A DNA stretch of 64,000 bases from Arthrobacter roseus (GTDB lineage Bacteria > Actinomycetota > Actinomycetes > Actinomycetales > Micrococcaceae). The DNA is taken from contig NZ_JAFBCU010000001.1 in assembly GCF_016907875.1 (NCBI RefSeq), forward strand, positions 1 through 64,000. The letters are read 5' to 3'. Below the pieces are notes generated by a model that saw only the letters and a program-made list of their open reading frames with translations, was not told where the DNA came from and did no database searches. Of the stretch, positions 8,899 to 17,027 are shown one piece after another. Each line of letters begins with the position of its first letter. The first letter of the stretch is position 1. The translations under genes and the position numbers were made by a program.

Positions 8899-9498
8899 TC
8901 ACCAGGAGTCGGCAGCGAGGTGCACGGCATGAAGGTATCGGTGGATCTCCTCAGCACCGGCACCGGAACGCATGATCACCTGTAGCCCCAGCAGGGAGGT
9001 TGTCAGCAAATCAGAGCGGGCCTGGATGAGAGCAGACCCGTCGTCGGGTAGCGCCTGGGCGACGAGGGTTTCGATCTGCCCGCCCATTTGCCGCCGGTAG
9101 TCAGCCGAGAAGTCGTAGCCCGGCAGGGTGCCGCGTAGTTCGTTCGAGGCCATCACCATCAGGCAACCGTCCCGACCGCGTTCAGAGACCGCGTCAGCCT
9201 CAAACAGGTTCAGGAAGGTATGGACACCCTCGATGCCAGGTCCGGCCTGCTCGACCATACCGGCGAACATCCCAATCCGCTCTGCGAGGTATCGGCGCAG
9301 CACCCTCGCGAACAGTTCTTCCTTGGTGCCAAAGGTCCTGTACAGGCTGGGCTTGTGAACGCCGCTGGCTTTCACGATGTCCCCCACCGACGTCTGGCTG
9401 TATCCCTGCCGCCAGAAGAGGGCCGTCAAACGGGAGAGCACCGCCTCCTCATCGAAGAGCCGGGGGCGACCGATCGTGGCATTTACACTAGCGCTCAT
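8899..9498 (-). CDS. TetR-family transcriptional repressor
   Basis: 199 residues. The N-terminal HTH (residues about 34-55, SVGDIVKASGVHKPSLYRTF, followed by GTKEELFARVLRRYL) is typical TetR/AcrR. The C-terminal ligand domain has the RGRDGCLMVMASNELRG segment seen in the subgroup that regulates oxidoreductase operons. The gene is divergent from the SDR and AhpD-like genes, with two dyad sequences in the 142-base gap, so it probably represses both itself and them. The inducer is unknown. Confidence 0.9.
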   Translation of the reverse strand: MSASVNATIGRPRLFDEEAVLSRLTALFWRQGYSQTSVGDIVKASGVHKPSLYRTFGTKEELFARVLRRYLAERIGMFAGMVEQAGPGIEGVHTFLNLFEADAVSERGRDGCLMVMASNELRGTLPGYDFSADYRRQMGGQIETLVAQALPDDGSALIQARSDLLTTSLLGLQVIMRSGAGAEEIHRYLHAVHLAADSW

Positions 9499-9524
9499 AT
9501 CCTGATACTACGTCTCCCGAAGAG

Positions 9525-9577
9525 GTTTGTAACCTTTCGGTACCAAAGCCTGTGACCCTTATGGTACCGTTCGGTAC
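9525..9577. promoter_or_regulatory. Two dyads in the TetR/SDR divergent promoter
   Basis: GTACCGTTCGGTAC at 9564-9577 is a perfect 6-2-6 inverted repeat. A second, looser dyad with the same core, TTTGTAACC-TTTC-GGTACCAAA, spans about 9526-9548. Paired half-sites containing GGTAC in the gap between a TetR gene and its divergent neighbour are the expected arrangement for the repressor's operators. That the protein binds them is inference. Confidence 0.6.
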
Positions 9578-9640
9578 AGAACAACACGTTCTGCGGGCCG
9601 CCACTGCGGGCCGCTACCTCAACTCGGAAGGATCTTCATC

Positions 9641-10441
9641 GTGGATCTCAGAAACCGCCGAGGCATCATCACCGGTGCAGGCCAGGGAATCGGCCAGGCA
9701 CTGGCCCTCGAGTTCGGCGCTAAGGGTGGCCACCTGCTGCTCGTGGGCCGCAAAGAAGGAACACTGAAGGAAACTGCGCTTTTGGTGCAGACCGCCGGGG
9801 GCAGCGCAGAAATCCTAGTGCAGGACTTGAGCAAGCCGGATTCGGTGGACCGGGTGGCCTCATCCGTGCAGTCCTGGGACACTGTGGATCTGCTCGTCAA
9901 TAACGCCGGTAATGTCCGTGCTGGCCGGCTGGAGCAGTCCAGTGAAGCCGATATCCGGTCGATGATCGATGTGAACCTCACGGCACCGCTGTTGCTGACC
10001 CGGGCCCTCCTGCCGCAGCTGCGTAACAGCGCAGCCGGCACCGGAAGTCTTGTGCTGAACATTTCCAGCGAGATCGCACTGGTAGGCATGCCGTTCTACG
10101 CCATCTATGCAGCCACAAAATCCGGCCTGGCCAGCTTCGGTGAATCTTTGCGGCGCGAACTGCACGGCACGGGCGTGCACATCGCCACCGTCTACCCGGG
10201 CGCCACTGACACCGCAATGATGGGCACTCAGAACGCCGACTGGGAGCGCCGATCAGTCGCCGACGTCGTAGCCGATGTGATGTCCGGACTCGCCGCAGGC
10301 GAGCACGAGATCAACGCCACCGCCCAGGACGGCCGTGAGATGCAGCAGCTCAACGCTACCGACCCGCTGGCAGTCGACGCCGCCATCGCCCCGGGACTTG
10401 AAGAGTTGGAAGCCGCGGTCCGGGACCACCGCAGCATCTGA
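9641..10441 (+). CDS. Short-chain dehydrogenase/reductase (SDR family)
   Basis: 266-residue classical SDR, a cytoplasmic NAD(P)-dependent oxidoreductase. It has the cofactor motif TGAGQGIG (11-18), NNAG (87-90), the catalytic Ser of ISSEIA (142/143) and Y156-A-A-T-K160. Starting at GTG 9641 places GGAAGGA 8 bases upstream. It lies 79 bases before the AhpD-like gene on the same strand and divergent from TetR, so the three form one small regulated unit. Substrate not identifiable; possible detoxification of a carbonyl compound. Confidence 0.9.
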   Translation: MDLRNRRGIITGAGQGIGQALALEFGAKGGHLLLVGRKEGTLKETALLVQTAGGSAEILVQDLSKPDSVDRVASSVQSWDTVDLLVNNAGNVRAGRLEQSSEADIRSMIDVNLTAPLLLTRALLPQLRNSAAGTGSLVLNISSEIALVGMPFYAIYAATKSGLASFGESLRRELHGTGVHIATVYPGATDTAMMGTQNADWERRSVADVVADVMSGLAAGEHEINATAQDGREMQQLNATDPLAVDAAIAPGLEELEAAVRDHRSI

Positions 10442-10520
10442 CCGGCACAAAGCCAAGAATCGTCCCACGTTTTGCTATCCCCGGCGGGCAACTGCCGCCA
10501 CAACTGAACGGGAGCCACCA

Positions 10521-11084
10521 ATGATCGAATTTCAGCTGCACAACGAAGAAACGGCGCCCGAAGACAGCAAAGCGCTACTCGCGCAGTCAAAAAAACAGCA
10601 CGGCATGATCCCCGGCCTGCACGCCGTCATGGCCGAAGCGCCCGGACTGCTCGAGGGCTACCGGCTGACACACGAGCTTTTTATGAATTCCAGCTTTGAC
10701 AAAGATGAACTCACGGTCGTCTGGCAGACGGCCAACGTTGAACACGCCTGCCACTACTGCGTGCCCGCTCACACCGGTATTGCCAAAGCCATGAAGGTGG
10801 ACGACGCCATCACCAAGGCGCTGCGCAATGAAACGCCACTACCGAATGCCCGGCTGGAAGCCCTTCGCACCTTCACGTTGGCCATGTTGCGTGAACGAGG
10901 CAACGTCGACGAGAGCGCGGTGCAGACCTTCCTGGACGCCGGCTTCACCAAGCGCCAGGTTCTCGAGGTTGTCTTGGGCATCTCGCAGAAGGTGATGTCG
11001 AACTACACAAACCACCTGGCACAAACGCCGGTGGACGCGCCGTCACGCAAGTTTGAATGGCACGAAGCAGATACAACGATCTGA
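10521..11084 (+). CDS. Carboxymuconolactone decarboxylase / AhpD-like protein
   Basis: 187 residues in the all-alpha AhpD-like fold. The redox motif is EHACHYC with Cys77 and Cys80, followed by VPAHTGIAKA, as in peroxidase-like alkylhydroperoxidase relatives. ATG 10521 is chosen because GGGAGC lies 5 bases upstream; the longer reading enters the SDR gene. With the SDR it probably forms a TetR-controlled pair for oxidative or electrophile stress. The exact reaction is unknown. Confidence 0.88.
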   Translation: MIEFQLHNEETAPEDSKALLAQSKKQHGMIPGLHAVMAEAPGLLEGYRLTHELFMNSSFDKDELTVVWQTANVEHACHYCVPAHTGIAKAMKVDDAITKALRNETPLPNARLEALRTFTLAMLRERGNVDESAVQTFLDAGFTKRQVLEVVLGISQKVMSNYTNHLAQTPVDAPSRKFEWHEADTTI

Positions 11085-11141
11085 GGCAGGGGCGACGCGA
11101 CTGCGCCTAACAGTCATCACCGCAGCCGAACTCCCGTCGGT

Positions 11142-11802
11142 TTGCCTGAGTCGAAACCCGGCACAGGGAAGATTCAAACTCCGCTTCGGCTCGATAATGA
11201 CGGGAGCGCGCCGCTCTGTGCGATGATCCTCAACGACAAACTCATCAAGCCCATCATGGTCGAACACGAAATCGCCGGAGTTCGGCGGGCCAGCGCGTTC
11301 CGTAACCCGCTGGCAGACAAACGCACTGATACCGATCTAGTCAATCGGATCTTCACCGCTGACGGACCAAACAGGCTTTGGCTGACTGACGTTACTGAAC
11401 ACCCCACGAAGGAAAGTGAGGTCTACTACTGCTGTGTGGTGCTGGATTGCTTCGTTCGCACCGCGGTCAGCCGGACTCCCCCCGGCCCAACGAAACCGGA
11501 AGCGCGAAGGGCCGACAATCATGCATTCGGATCACGGCGCGAACTTCACTTCCTAAGGGTTCAGTGAGAACCTTCATACTTGGGACCTCCCCCCTCGCCG
11601 GGCAGCGTCGGGATTGCGCGATAACGCTGCCATGGAGTCCTTCTGGGGCCGCATGCAGACCGAACCCCTGAACAGCCGAAAGACCTGGCAGACCGTGATT
11701 GAACTCATCACAGCAATGAACGCCTGGCTGGCCTTCTACAACAGCAAACGCCAGCACAGCAACACTGGCTATATGAGCCCCGACCAATACGAAGTACTCT
11801 GA
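11142..11802 (+). pseudogene. Decayed IS3-family transposase (OrfB)
   Basis: Pieces of an rve integrase core appear in more than one frame. The first frame has AGVRRASAFRNPLADKRTDT, then DGPNRLWLTDVTEHPTKESE and YYCCVVLDCF, the DDE-domain start. MHSDHGANFTS near 11518-11553 is the second Asp block in another frame and is cut by a stop. The end frame gives RDNAAMESFWGRMQTEPLNS with the catalytic Glu of ESFW and a C-terminal YNSKRQHSNTGYMSPDQYE tail. Frameshifts and a missing internal part mean it cannot be active. No intact terminal repeats were found. Confidence 0.85.
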
Positions 11803-11864
11803 AACGATCTCAATAACCCGCTCCTACTCACATAAGACCGGCGGAAAAGCGGGGCCTCTATCAG

Positions 11865-12030
11865 TTGTGCAGCCGGCTCTGAACACGTGGCTGTTCGAAC
11901 CCGCGTGCACTAGCTAGCGTTTTGCATCGGAGTCGTCTGCACCGAACGGTTGCGGCTACTGCGTTGACGCCTTCGCTCTATCCGCTTCGGGGATCCACCG
12001 GGTAGAGCGTGGGGTGCAGACGTCGAGGCT
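11865..12030. repeat. Short dispersed repeat copies in a gene-free stretch
   Basis: Between the IS3 remnant and the GIY-YIG gene. TGTGCAGCCGG at about 11866 begins a roughly 40-base unit that resembles one at about 16860-16898. AGTCGTCTGCAC at 11931-11942 is the reverse complement of the GTGCAGACGACT motif repeated at 16.5-16.95 kb, and a direct GTGCAGACGTCGAG lies at 12014. No gene is credible here. Confidence 0.5.
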
Positions 12031-12053
12031 GCTGGGGACTTCCCGGGGTGGTG

Positions 12054-12788
12054 TTAGTTGCGGTTCAGTCCGAACTGCCTACTGAGGAGCGCACGCTTGT
12101 AGTGGGCCTCGGCTCCGTCGATTTCCACTGTTGAAGCGCCAGTGCTGAAGACGCGCAGGATGCTGAACTGGAAATGGTTTCGGTGGGACATGTCCAGATC
12201 GTCGAGGTTGCGGAGTGCGACGTTGCCGCCATGGCCGGTCTTCGCGTAAGCATTCCAGCGCCCCAGGATCCGTTCGCTGCCGTCAGCCTTCCCCACGTAC
12301 AGCTGTCCGCTTTTCGTGTCGGCGATCAAGTAGATTCCCTGGACCACTTTGAGCACTTCGCGCCAGCTTTCATAGCGGGAGTCCTCCATGACCGATTGCA
12401 GCTCGCTAAACGAGAGGATCAAGTTATCGAATCCCGGGAAGGCCCGGGCCTGGGCATCGGCGATCTCATTGACCCGGAAGCCGGCACCCAATTCGCCTCG
12501 CTTCGCCCAATTGACTGTGTCACTGGACCAATCGATGACCAGCAGATTTTGGAAGGTGGAGAGGCATGAGGATGGCAACAGGTCGTAGAAGCGCAGCGTC
12601 TCCGTCCGTTCGGCCAGAGCTTCGCCTTGGTTCTCGTAAGCGTTTAGGAACCTGCAGCGGTTACCTCCGACGGCGATGAAGTTCAGCCAGATGAGAGGTG
12701 GAGTCCTGGGGAACTTATAGGCCGCGACCCCCTGTTTGCGAACGGATCCCATGATCTTCGCCGGTGTGAGATCGTCGGGCCCGGTCAA
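12054..12788 (-). CDS. GIY-YIG nuclease-domain protein, probably missing its N-terminus
   Basis: 244 residues from a TTG at 12788. The C-terminal domain begins GIYLIADTKSGQLYVGKADG and continues ILGRWNAYAKTGHGGN, a GIY-YIG fold with the tyrosine, glycine and arginine positions of the family. The upstream part (residues 1-150) has no recognised domain. The frame is open further upstream and reads LLLRHTYTKTGLTGPDDLTP before meeting a stop where the resolvase remnant begins, so the natural start was probably removed by that insertion. Role unknown; such proteins often sit in mobile or defence regions. Confidence 0.7.
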   Translation of the reverse strand: MTGPDDLTPAKIMGSVRKQGVAAYKFPRTPPLIWLNFIAVGGNRCRFLNAYENQGEALAERTETLRFYDLLPSSCLSTFQNLLVIDWSSDTVNWAKRGELGAGFRVNEIADAQARAFPGFDNLILSFSELQSVMEDSRYESWREVLKVVQGIYLIADTKSGQLYVGKADGSERILGRWNAYAKTGHGGNVALRNLDDLDMSHRNHFQFSILRVFSTGASTVEIDGAEAHYKRALLSRQFGLNRN

Positions 12789-12826
12789 ACCGGTCTTCGT
12801 ATAGGTGTGGCGAAGCAGCAGAAAAC

Positions 12827-13311
12827 GAAGACCGCCCCGAACTTATGTCCTGCCTGAAATCTCTGCGCGACGGCGACACCCTCATGGTCTGGAAACTGGA
12901 CCGGCTCGGCCGAGACCTGCGGCACCTGGTCAACATCGTCCACGACCTCACCGAACGCGGCATCGGGCTCAAAGTCCTCACCGGGCAGGGCGCAGCCATC
13001 GACACCACCACTGCCTCCGGGAAACTGGTCTTCGGGATCTTCGCCGCCCTGGCCGAGTTCGAACGCGAGCTGATTTCCGAGCGCACCCTCGCCGGCCTGG
13101 CCTCCGCACGTGCGCGCGGGGGGACAGGTGGGCGACCCTACAAAATGACCCCGGCGAAAGTCCGCCTGGCCAGAGCTTCCATGGGACAGCCCGACACCAA
13201 AGTCGGCGACCTCTGCAAGGAGCTCGGCATCACCAGACGAGCCCTGTACCGGCATGTACCCCAACTGGTGAGCTGCGGTCCGACGGGGTAAAGCTGCTGA
13301 GCAGGACTTAG
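12827..13311 (+). pseudogene. Serine resolvase/invertase, truncated and frameshifted
   Basis: The sequence enters a Hin/TnpR-type recombinase at EDRPEL and continues KSLRDGDTLMVWKLDRLGRD, GAAIDTTTASGKLVFGIFAA and LAEFERELISERTLAGLASA. The N-terminal portion with the catalytic Ser (normally YARVSTxxQ) is absent. The C-terminal HTH (VGDLCKELGITRRALYRHV) is present, but one base is lost near 13258: the expected SPTGELRSDGVKLLSRT tail is in the next frame, ending at 13311. It is a dead fragment whose 5' junction falls against the GIY-YIG gene. Confidence 0.85.
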
Positions 13312-13322
13312 AAGTTCCAGTC

Positions 13323-14534
13323 TCAGAAAGGATTGGCGGAGGTGTCGGTTTTCAGTCCGCGCCAGCCGGTCCAGGCGGCGGTCAGTAGGAGGGTGCCGCC
13401 CAGGTAGAAGACCGCTCTGATGCCGAAGAGGTCAGCGGTGATGCCGCCGAGTAGTAGTGAGATGAGTCGGCCGGATTGCCAGAGCATGTCGAAGGTGGCG
13501 AAGATGCGCCCGCGTAGTTTCTCCGGTATCTCTGCCTGCAGGAGTGAGTTGAAGGTGACGGCTCCGGTGGAGGTTCCCAGCCCGTAGACGACCAGGGCGG
13601 CCATGGCGGAGAACAGTCCAGTGATCGTCGCGAGGACGGCGTCGACCAGTCCGCGGAGGACAAACGGTCCCAGCACAAACCCTGGCCGGCGCGGGTTGTC
13701 AGTAATCCGAGCGAGGATGAGAGGCCCAATTGCGGCGCCGGCGCCGATGGCTCCAATGAGCAGTCCGAAGCTGGCCTCGTCGAGGCGGAGGTGGTCTTCT
13801 GCCAAAACGACGAGCAGCGCGCCGGTTGCTCCGGCTGAGAGGGCGGCCAAAAACTGTGTGGCCGCTAGCGCGCGCAAGAGCCGGTGCCGTGCGAGTTCTG
13901 TGAGTCCTTCGCGGGCGTCCCGGTACCAGGAGGACCGGTGGGTGCGGGCGGGCTGGGTAGGTACTGTCAGGCGCAGCAGGGCGGCGGCTGAGGCGAGGTA
14001 GCTTGCGGCGTTGATCCAGAACGCCCAGTCATAGCCGAAGACTGCAACCACCACGCCGGCCAGGGGTGCCAGGACGACCTGGGAGATGACGGCGGCGGTC
14101 CAGAGCCCACTGTTCGCGGCGACCAGGTCCCGCTCCCTGATGATGGAGGGCAGGACCGATTGCGCCGCCGGGTTGAAGAACACGGCTGCGGCGGAGAGAC
14201 CGACGGCGATCAGGTAGACGTTGATAACGTTGCCGTCCACGAAGGGCAGGGCAAAGGCGAGCCCGGCCCGGATCAGGTCCGCGGCGATCATGACCTTCAC
14301 CCGCGGCAGCCGGTCCACGAGCGACCCCGCCAAGGGAGCCAAGAGCAGAACCGGGATGATTTCGGCGATGACCACCCCGGACACTCCGAGTCCGGAACCG
14401 GTCAGGGAGTAGACCAGTAGAACCAGGGCGACCGTGTTGAAGGCGTCCCCCCATTGGGAAATGGTCCGGGCGGTCCACAGACGCTGGTACTGCTGCTGCC
14501 GCATCAAAGTGGTGAAGGAAGTCCGCTTACCCAT
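13323..14534 (-). CDS. MFS transporter, 12-TM exporter downstream of merA-like gene
   Basis: 403 residues of alternating hydrophobic helices. The N-terminus TLMRQQQYQRLWTARTISQW and the cytoplasmic loop GSLVDRLPRVKVMIAADLIR are typical of the EntS/macrolide-efflux-like MFS branch. It starts 21 bases after the merA-like stop on the same strand, so it is probably co-transcribed and under the divergent MerR regulator. A dedicated MFS pump is not a standard mer component; it may export a metal complex or be unrelated cargo. Confidence 0.85.
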   Translation of the reverse strand: MGKRTSFTTLMRQQQYQRLWTARTISQWGDAFNTVALVLLVYSLTGSGLGVSGVVIAEIIPVLLLAPLAGSLVDRLPRVKVMIAADLIRAGLAFALPFVDGNVINVYLIAVGLSAAAVFFNPAAQSVLPSIIRERDLVAANSGLWTAAVISQVVLAPLAGVVVAVFGYDWAFWINAASYLASAAALLRLTVPTQPARTHRSSWYRDAREGLTELARHRLLRALAATQFLAALSAGATGALLVVLAEDHLRLDEASFGLLIGAIGAGAAIGPLILARITDNPRRPGFVLGPFVLRGLVDAVLATITGLFSAMAALVVYGLGTSTGAVTFNSLLQAEIPEKLRGRIFATFDMLWQSGRLISLLLGGITADLFGIRAVFYLGGTLLLTAAWTGWRGLKTDTSANPF

Positions 14535-14555
14535 CAGAGCAGCCCGTATGCTTCG

Positions 14556-15944
14556 TCACGCGCAGCAAGAGGTGGGCATTTCGTTGTGGAACAGGCCGGC
14601 GACGAGACGGAAACTTTCCGACATGGTCAGATACGGCGCCCAAGTGTCGATGATGTGCCGGGTCGTCATCCCAGCCCGGATCGCGTAAGTAGCGGCCAGC
14701 ATTATTTCTCCTACGCCGTCGCCGACCGCGCTGAGTCCGAGGATTTGGCCGGTGTGGGCATCAGCGACCATCTTGATCGCCCCGTTGGTGTCGTGGTTGA
14801 CCAGTGCCCGGGGTAGATCCTCAAAGCCCAGCACGCGGCACTCACACTGGTATCCGCCGGCGACGGCTTCGGCTTCGGTGAGGCCCGCTATGGCCAGCTG
14901 GGGGCGGGTGAAGATGACCGCGGGCAGGCCGGTGTAATCCAATCGCGCCGATGCATCTGCTGGAGAGTTTTGGAGTGCGTTGTGTGCTGCAGCTTTGCCC
15001 GAAGCGGCGGCAACGTAGACGTATTGGGGTCCGCCGGTCACGTCGCCCGCGGCGAAAACGCGTGGGTTGCTGGTCCGCTGCCGGTCATCGACCGTGATGA
15101 AGCCCTGTTCATCAATGGCCACCCCCGCAGCGTCGAGGTTCAGTCCATCCGTTCGGGCAGTCCGCCCCGTGGCGATCAGCAATTTCTCCGCGTGCAACAC
15201 CACGCGGGAACCAGTGCTGACGGTGACGCCTCCGCTCACAGCCGAGACGGACACCGCATGTTCCTCAACGACAATGATCCCCGCATCGATCAACGCTGTA
15301 CGGAGGATGGACGCCAGCTCGGGCTCGGCGGCCGGGGCGATCCGCCCGATGATGGTCACCGTTGATCCCAGGTGCGCGAACAGCTGGGCCTGTTCCAAGC
15401 CCACATAACCGCCGCCGATGACAATCAGTGATTCGGGAAGGCTGGTTTGTTCCATAGCGCTGGTGGACGTGAGGTATTCCATCTCATCGAGGCCGGTCAT
15501 CTCTGGTAGGGCAGGTCCGGCTCCGGTTGCGACGATGAACGATCGCGCGGACAGAGGCACACCATCAACCGCCAATGTCTCATTGTCGAGGAAGGAAGCC
15601 TCACCGGCGCGGATTTCGAATCCGTAGGAAGCAGCCACATCGGCGTATTTCGCACCACGTAAGTGCTCAATCAGCGCATCTTTCTGCGTTAGCAGGGATT
15701 GCAGATCAATGGTGCCCGCGGAGGTCGGCGCGCCAGGAAAGGGGTTGTTCAGAGCGGCATGGCGGTTACCGGCCGCAGCCAGCAAGGTTTTGGAAGGAAC
15801 GCACCCCACATTCACGCATGTTCCTCCCAGCACCGCGCGCTCAATAAGCACCACTGTCTTACCGGACTGCCGCGCTGTGATGGCCGCAGCCATGGCCGCA
15901 CCACCGGAACCCACCACAGCCAGATCGAATTCATACTCAGCCAT
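14556..15944 (-). CDS. merA: Mercuric reductase-like flavoprotein (MerA-type)
   Basis: 462-residue pyridine nucleotide-disulfide oxidoreductase. It has FAD-binding VVGSGGAAMAAAI, the redox disulfide GTCVNVGCVPSK (Cys43, Cys48), NAD-binding VIGGGYVGLEQAQ, and the C-terminal vicinal pair of MerA (TSCCA, Cys460-Cys461) that hands Hg(II) to the active site. No N-terminal HMA (MerA-N) domain, as in many actinobacterial MerA. ATG 15944 is favoured by GGAGGT 8 bases upstream. It is divergent from a MerR regulator whose operator lies between them. Expected reaction: NADPH-dependent reduction of Hg(II) to Hg(0). Confidence 0.9.
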   Translation of the reverse strand: MAEYEFDLAVVGSGGAAMAAAITARQSGKTVVLIERAVLGGTCVNVGCVPSKTLLAAAGNRHAALNNPFPGAPTSAGTIDLQSLLTQKDALIEHLRGAKYADVAASYGFEIRAGEASFLDNETLAVDGVPLSARSFIVATGAGPALPEMTGLDEMEYLTSTSAMEQTSLPESLIVIGGGYVGLEQAQLFAHLGSTVTIIGRIAPAAEPELASILRTALIDAGIIVVEEHAVSVSAVSGGVTVSTGSRVVLHAEKLLIATGRTARTDGLNLDAAGVAIDEQGFITVDDRQRTSNPRVFAAGDVTGGPQYVYVAAASGKAAAHNALQNSPADASARLDYTGLPAVIFTRPQLAIAGLTEAEAVAGGYQCECRVLGFEDLPRALVNHDTNGAIKMVADAHTGQILGLSAVGDGVGEIMLAATYAIRAGMTTRHIIDTWAPYLTMSESFRLVAGLFHNEMPTSCCA

Positions 15945-15994
15945 CACCACTTACCTCCTCCTTCGCACACGGACATATCGAAACTCCATCATCA

Positions 15995-16019
15995 ACGTTC
16001 CAGTAAAGTGGAAGGTCAA
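15995..16019 (-). promoter_or_regulatory. MerR-family operator/promoter for the merA-MFS unit
   Basis: ACGTTCCA (15995-16002), six bases, then TGGAAGGT (16009-16016) form a dyad matching in 7 of 8 positions. On the minus strand TTGACC (16014-16019) overlaps it as a -35 element, followed by a long spacer of about 19 bases, the hallmark of MerR-activated promoters. The half-site ACCTTCCA looks more like CueR/copA-type operators than the Tn501 mer operator. Confidence 0.75.
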
Positions 16020-16046
16020 GTTACGGAAGACAGCGAAGGAACGATC

Positions 16047-16436
16047 ATGCGGATAGGTGAACTGGCAAACGCCACGGGGACCACCACCAAAACCCTGCGG
16101 TTCTACGAGTCGGAGGGCCTGATGCCGCTACCGCCGCGAACCTCAAGCGGCTACCGCGATTATCCGAGTAATACCGTTCACCGGATTGCCTTCATCCGGC
16201 GAGGCCAAAGCGCTGGACTGAAGCTGGCCCAGATCGGCGAAATCCTCCACATCCGGGACGGAGGCAACGCGCCATGCGCCCACGTACAGTCACTGCTGTC
16301 CGGCCGGCTGAAGGAACTCGATGACCAGATAGCGGACCTGCTGGTTCTACGCGAAACAGTGGGAAGCCTGCATTCGGCCAGCCTCACAGTCGAGCCCGCC
16401 GCCTGCGCACCGAACCAAGTCTGCCAATACATCTGA
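16047..16436 (+). CDS. merR: MerR-family metal-responsive regulator
   Basis: 129 residues: winged HTH (MRIGELANATGTTTKTLRFY, then SGYRDY) and a dimerisation helix with a C-terminal metal loop. Cysteines sit at 77, 120 and 126. Cys77, at the head of the dimer helix, is the position (Cys82 in Tn501 MerR, Cys79 in ZntR, Ser in CueR) that marks divalent-metal sensors, and C120/C126 would complete a three-thiolate Hg site. It is divergent from merA. The start is set by AAGGA about 8 bases upstream of ATG 16047. Confidence 0.85.
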   Translation: MRIGELANATGTTTKTLRFYESEGLMPLPPRTSSGYRDYPSNTVHRIAFIRRGQSAGLKLAQIGEILHIRDGGNAPCAHVQSLLSGRLKELDDQIADLLVLRETVGSLHSASLTVEPAACAPNQVCQYI

Positions 16437-17027
16437 ACCGGCACTCATCCATCAGGATCCTTCTCTAACGAACAGACCACAGCGTCCAGCAGTCAGTGCA
16501 GGCGACTTCAAACATTCGGTGCAGAAGTCTTCGAAAAATGACACCGACCTCCCGCCGCAGCGGCTCCTTCCATGTCTTGCTACCCCGTCTCCTAAGCAGG
16601 AGCACTAATTCGTGATGGCAACACCGGTTGCGAGACACTGTCATTTTTCGAAGTTGTCTGCTTGGGCATCATCAAGAGGACTAGGGTCAGCACATCTGTC
16701 TTAGGGATAAACGGCGGTTATTTTGCAGCTTCGATTGGCGGTTCCTGCCATCCCGCAAGCAATGCCTTCATCTTCCGCGCAGAGCGGACCCGGCCGTCTT
16801 GGACAGCGGTTTACAACCCTCAGGTTGGGAGTGCAGACGACTTCAATACGGAACGCATGTTGTGCAGCCGGGTTCAAACACCCGACTGTTCACACCCGTC
16901 CCCACAAACTCCTGTACTTCCGCGGATGCCCGTGCAGACGACTTCGAAAAATGACAGTTATCGTTTTAGAGGACTACATCGGCCTGCCGGGAACAGGCCG
17001 CCATTCAGCTCTCAATTGCTGAACCGC
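16437..17027. repeat. Gene-free region with repeated GTGCAGACGACTTC motifs
   Basis: About 590 bases without a credible gene. Copies of one motif occur: GTGCAGGCGACTTC (16496), GTGCAGAAGTCTTCGAAAAA (16519-16538, followed by TGACAC), an inverted copy TGTCATTTTTCGAAGTTGTC (16639-16658), GTGCAGACGACTTCAATA (16833-16850) and GTGCAGACGACTTCGAAAAA (16932-16951, followed by TGACAG). The direct and inverted long copies could be ends of a small non-autonomous mobile element or remnants of an IS. A TGTGCAGCCGG unit at about 16860 matches one near 11866. Confidence 0.6.

Noticed and set aside
13440-13470. GTAGTAGTGAG string resembling half of the BlaI-type dyad; similar strings at about 17505 and 42728
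   Set aside because: Single half-sites inside coding sequence without a partner arm.
16496-16957. Possible CRISPR array
   Set aside because: Repeats are few, unequally spaced, partly inverted and differ in length; there are no uniform spacers and no cas genes.
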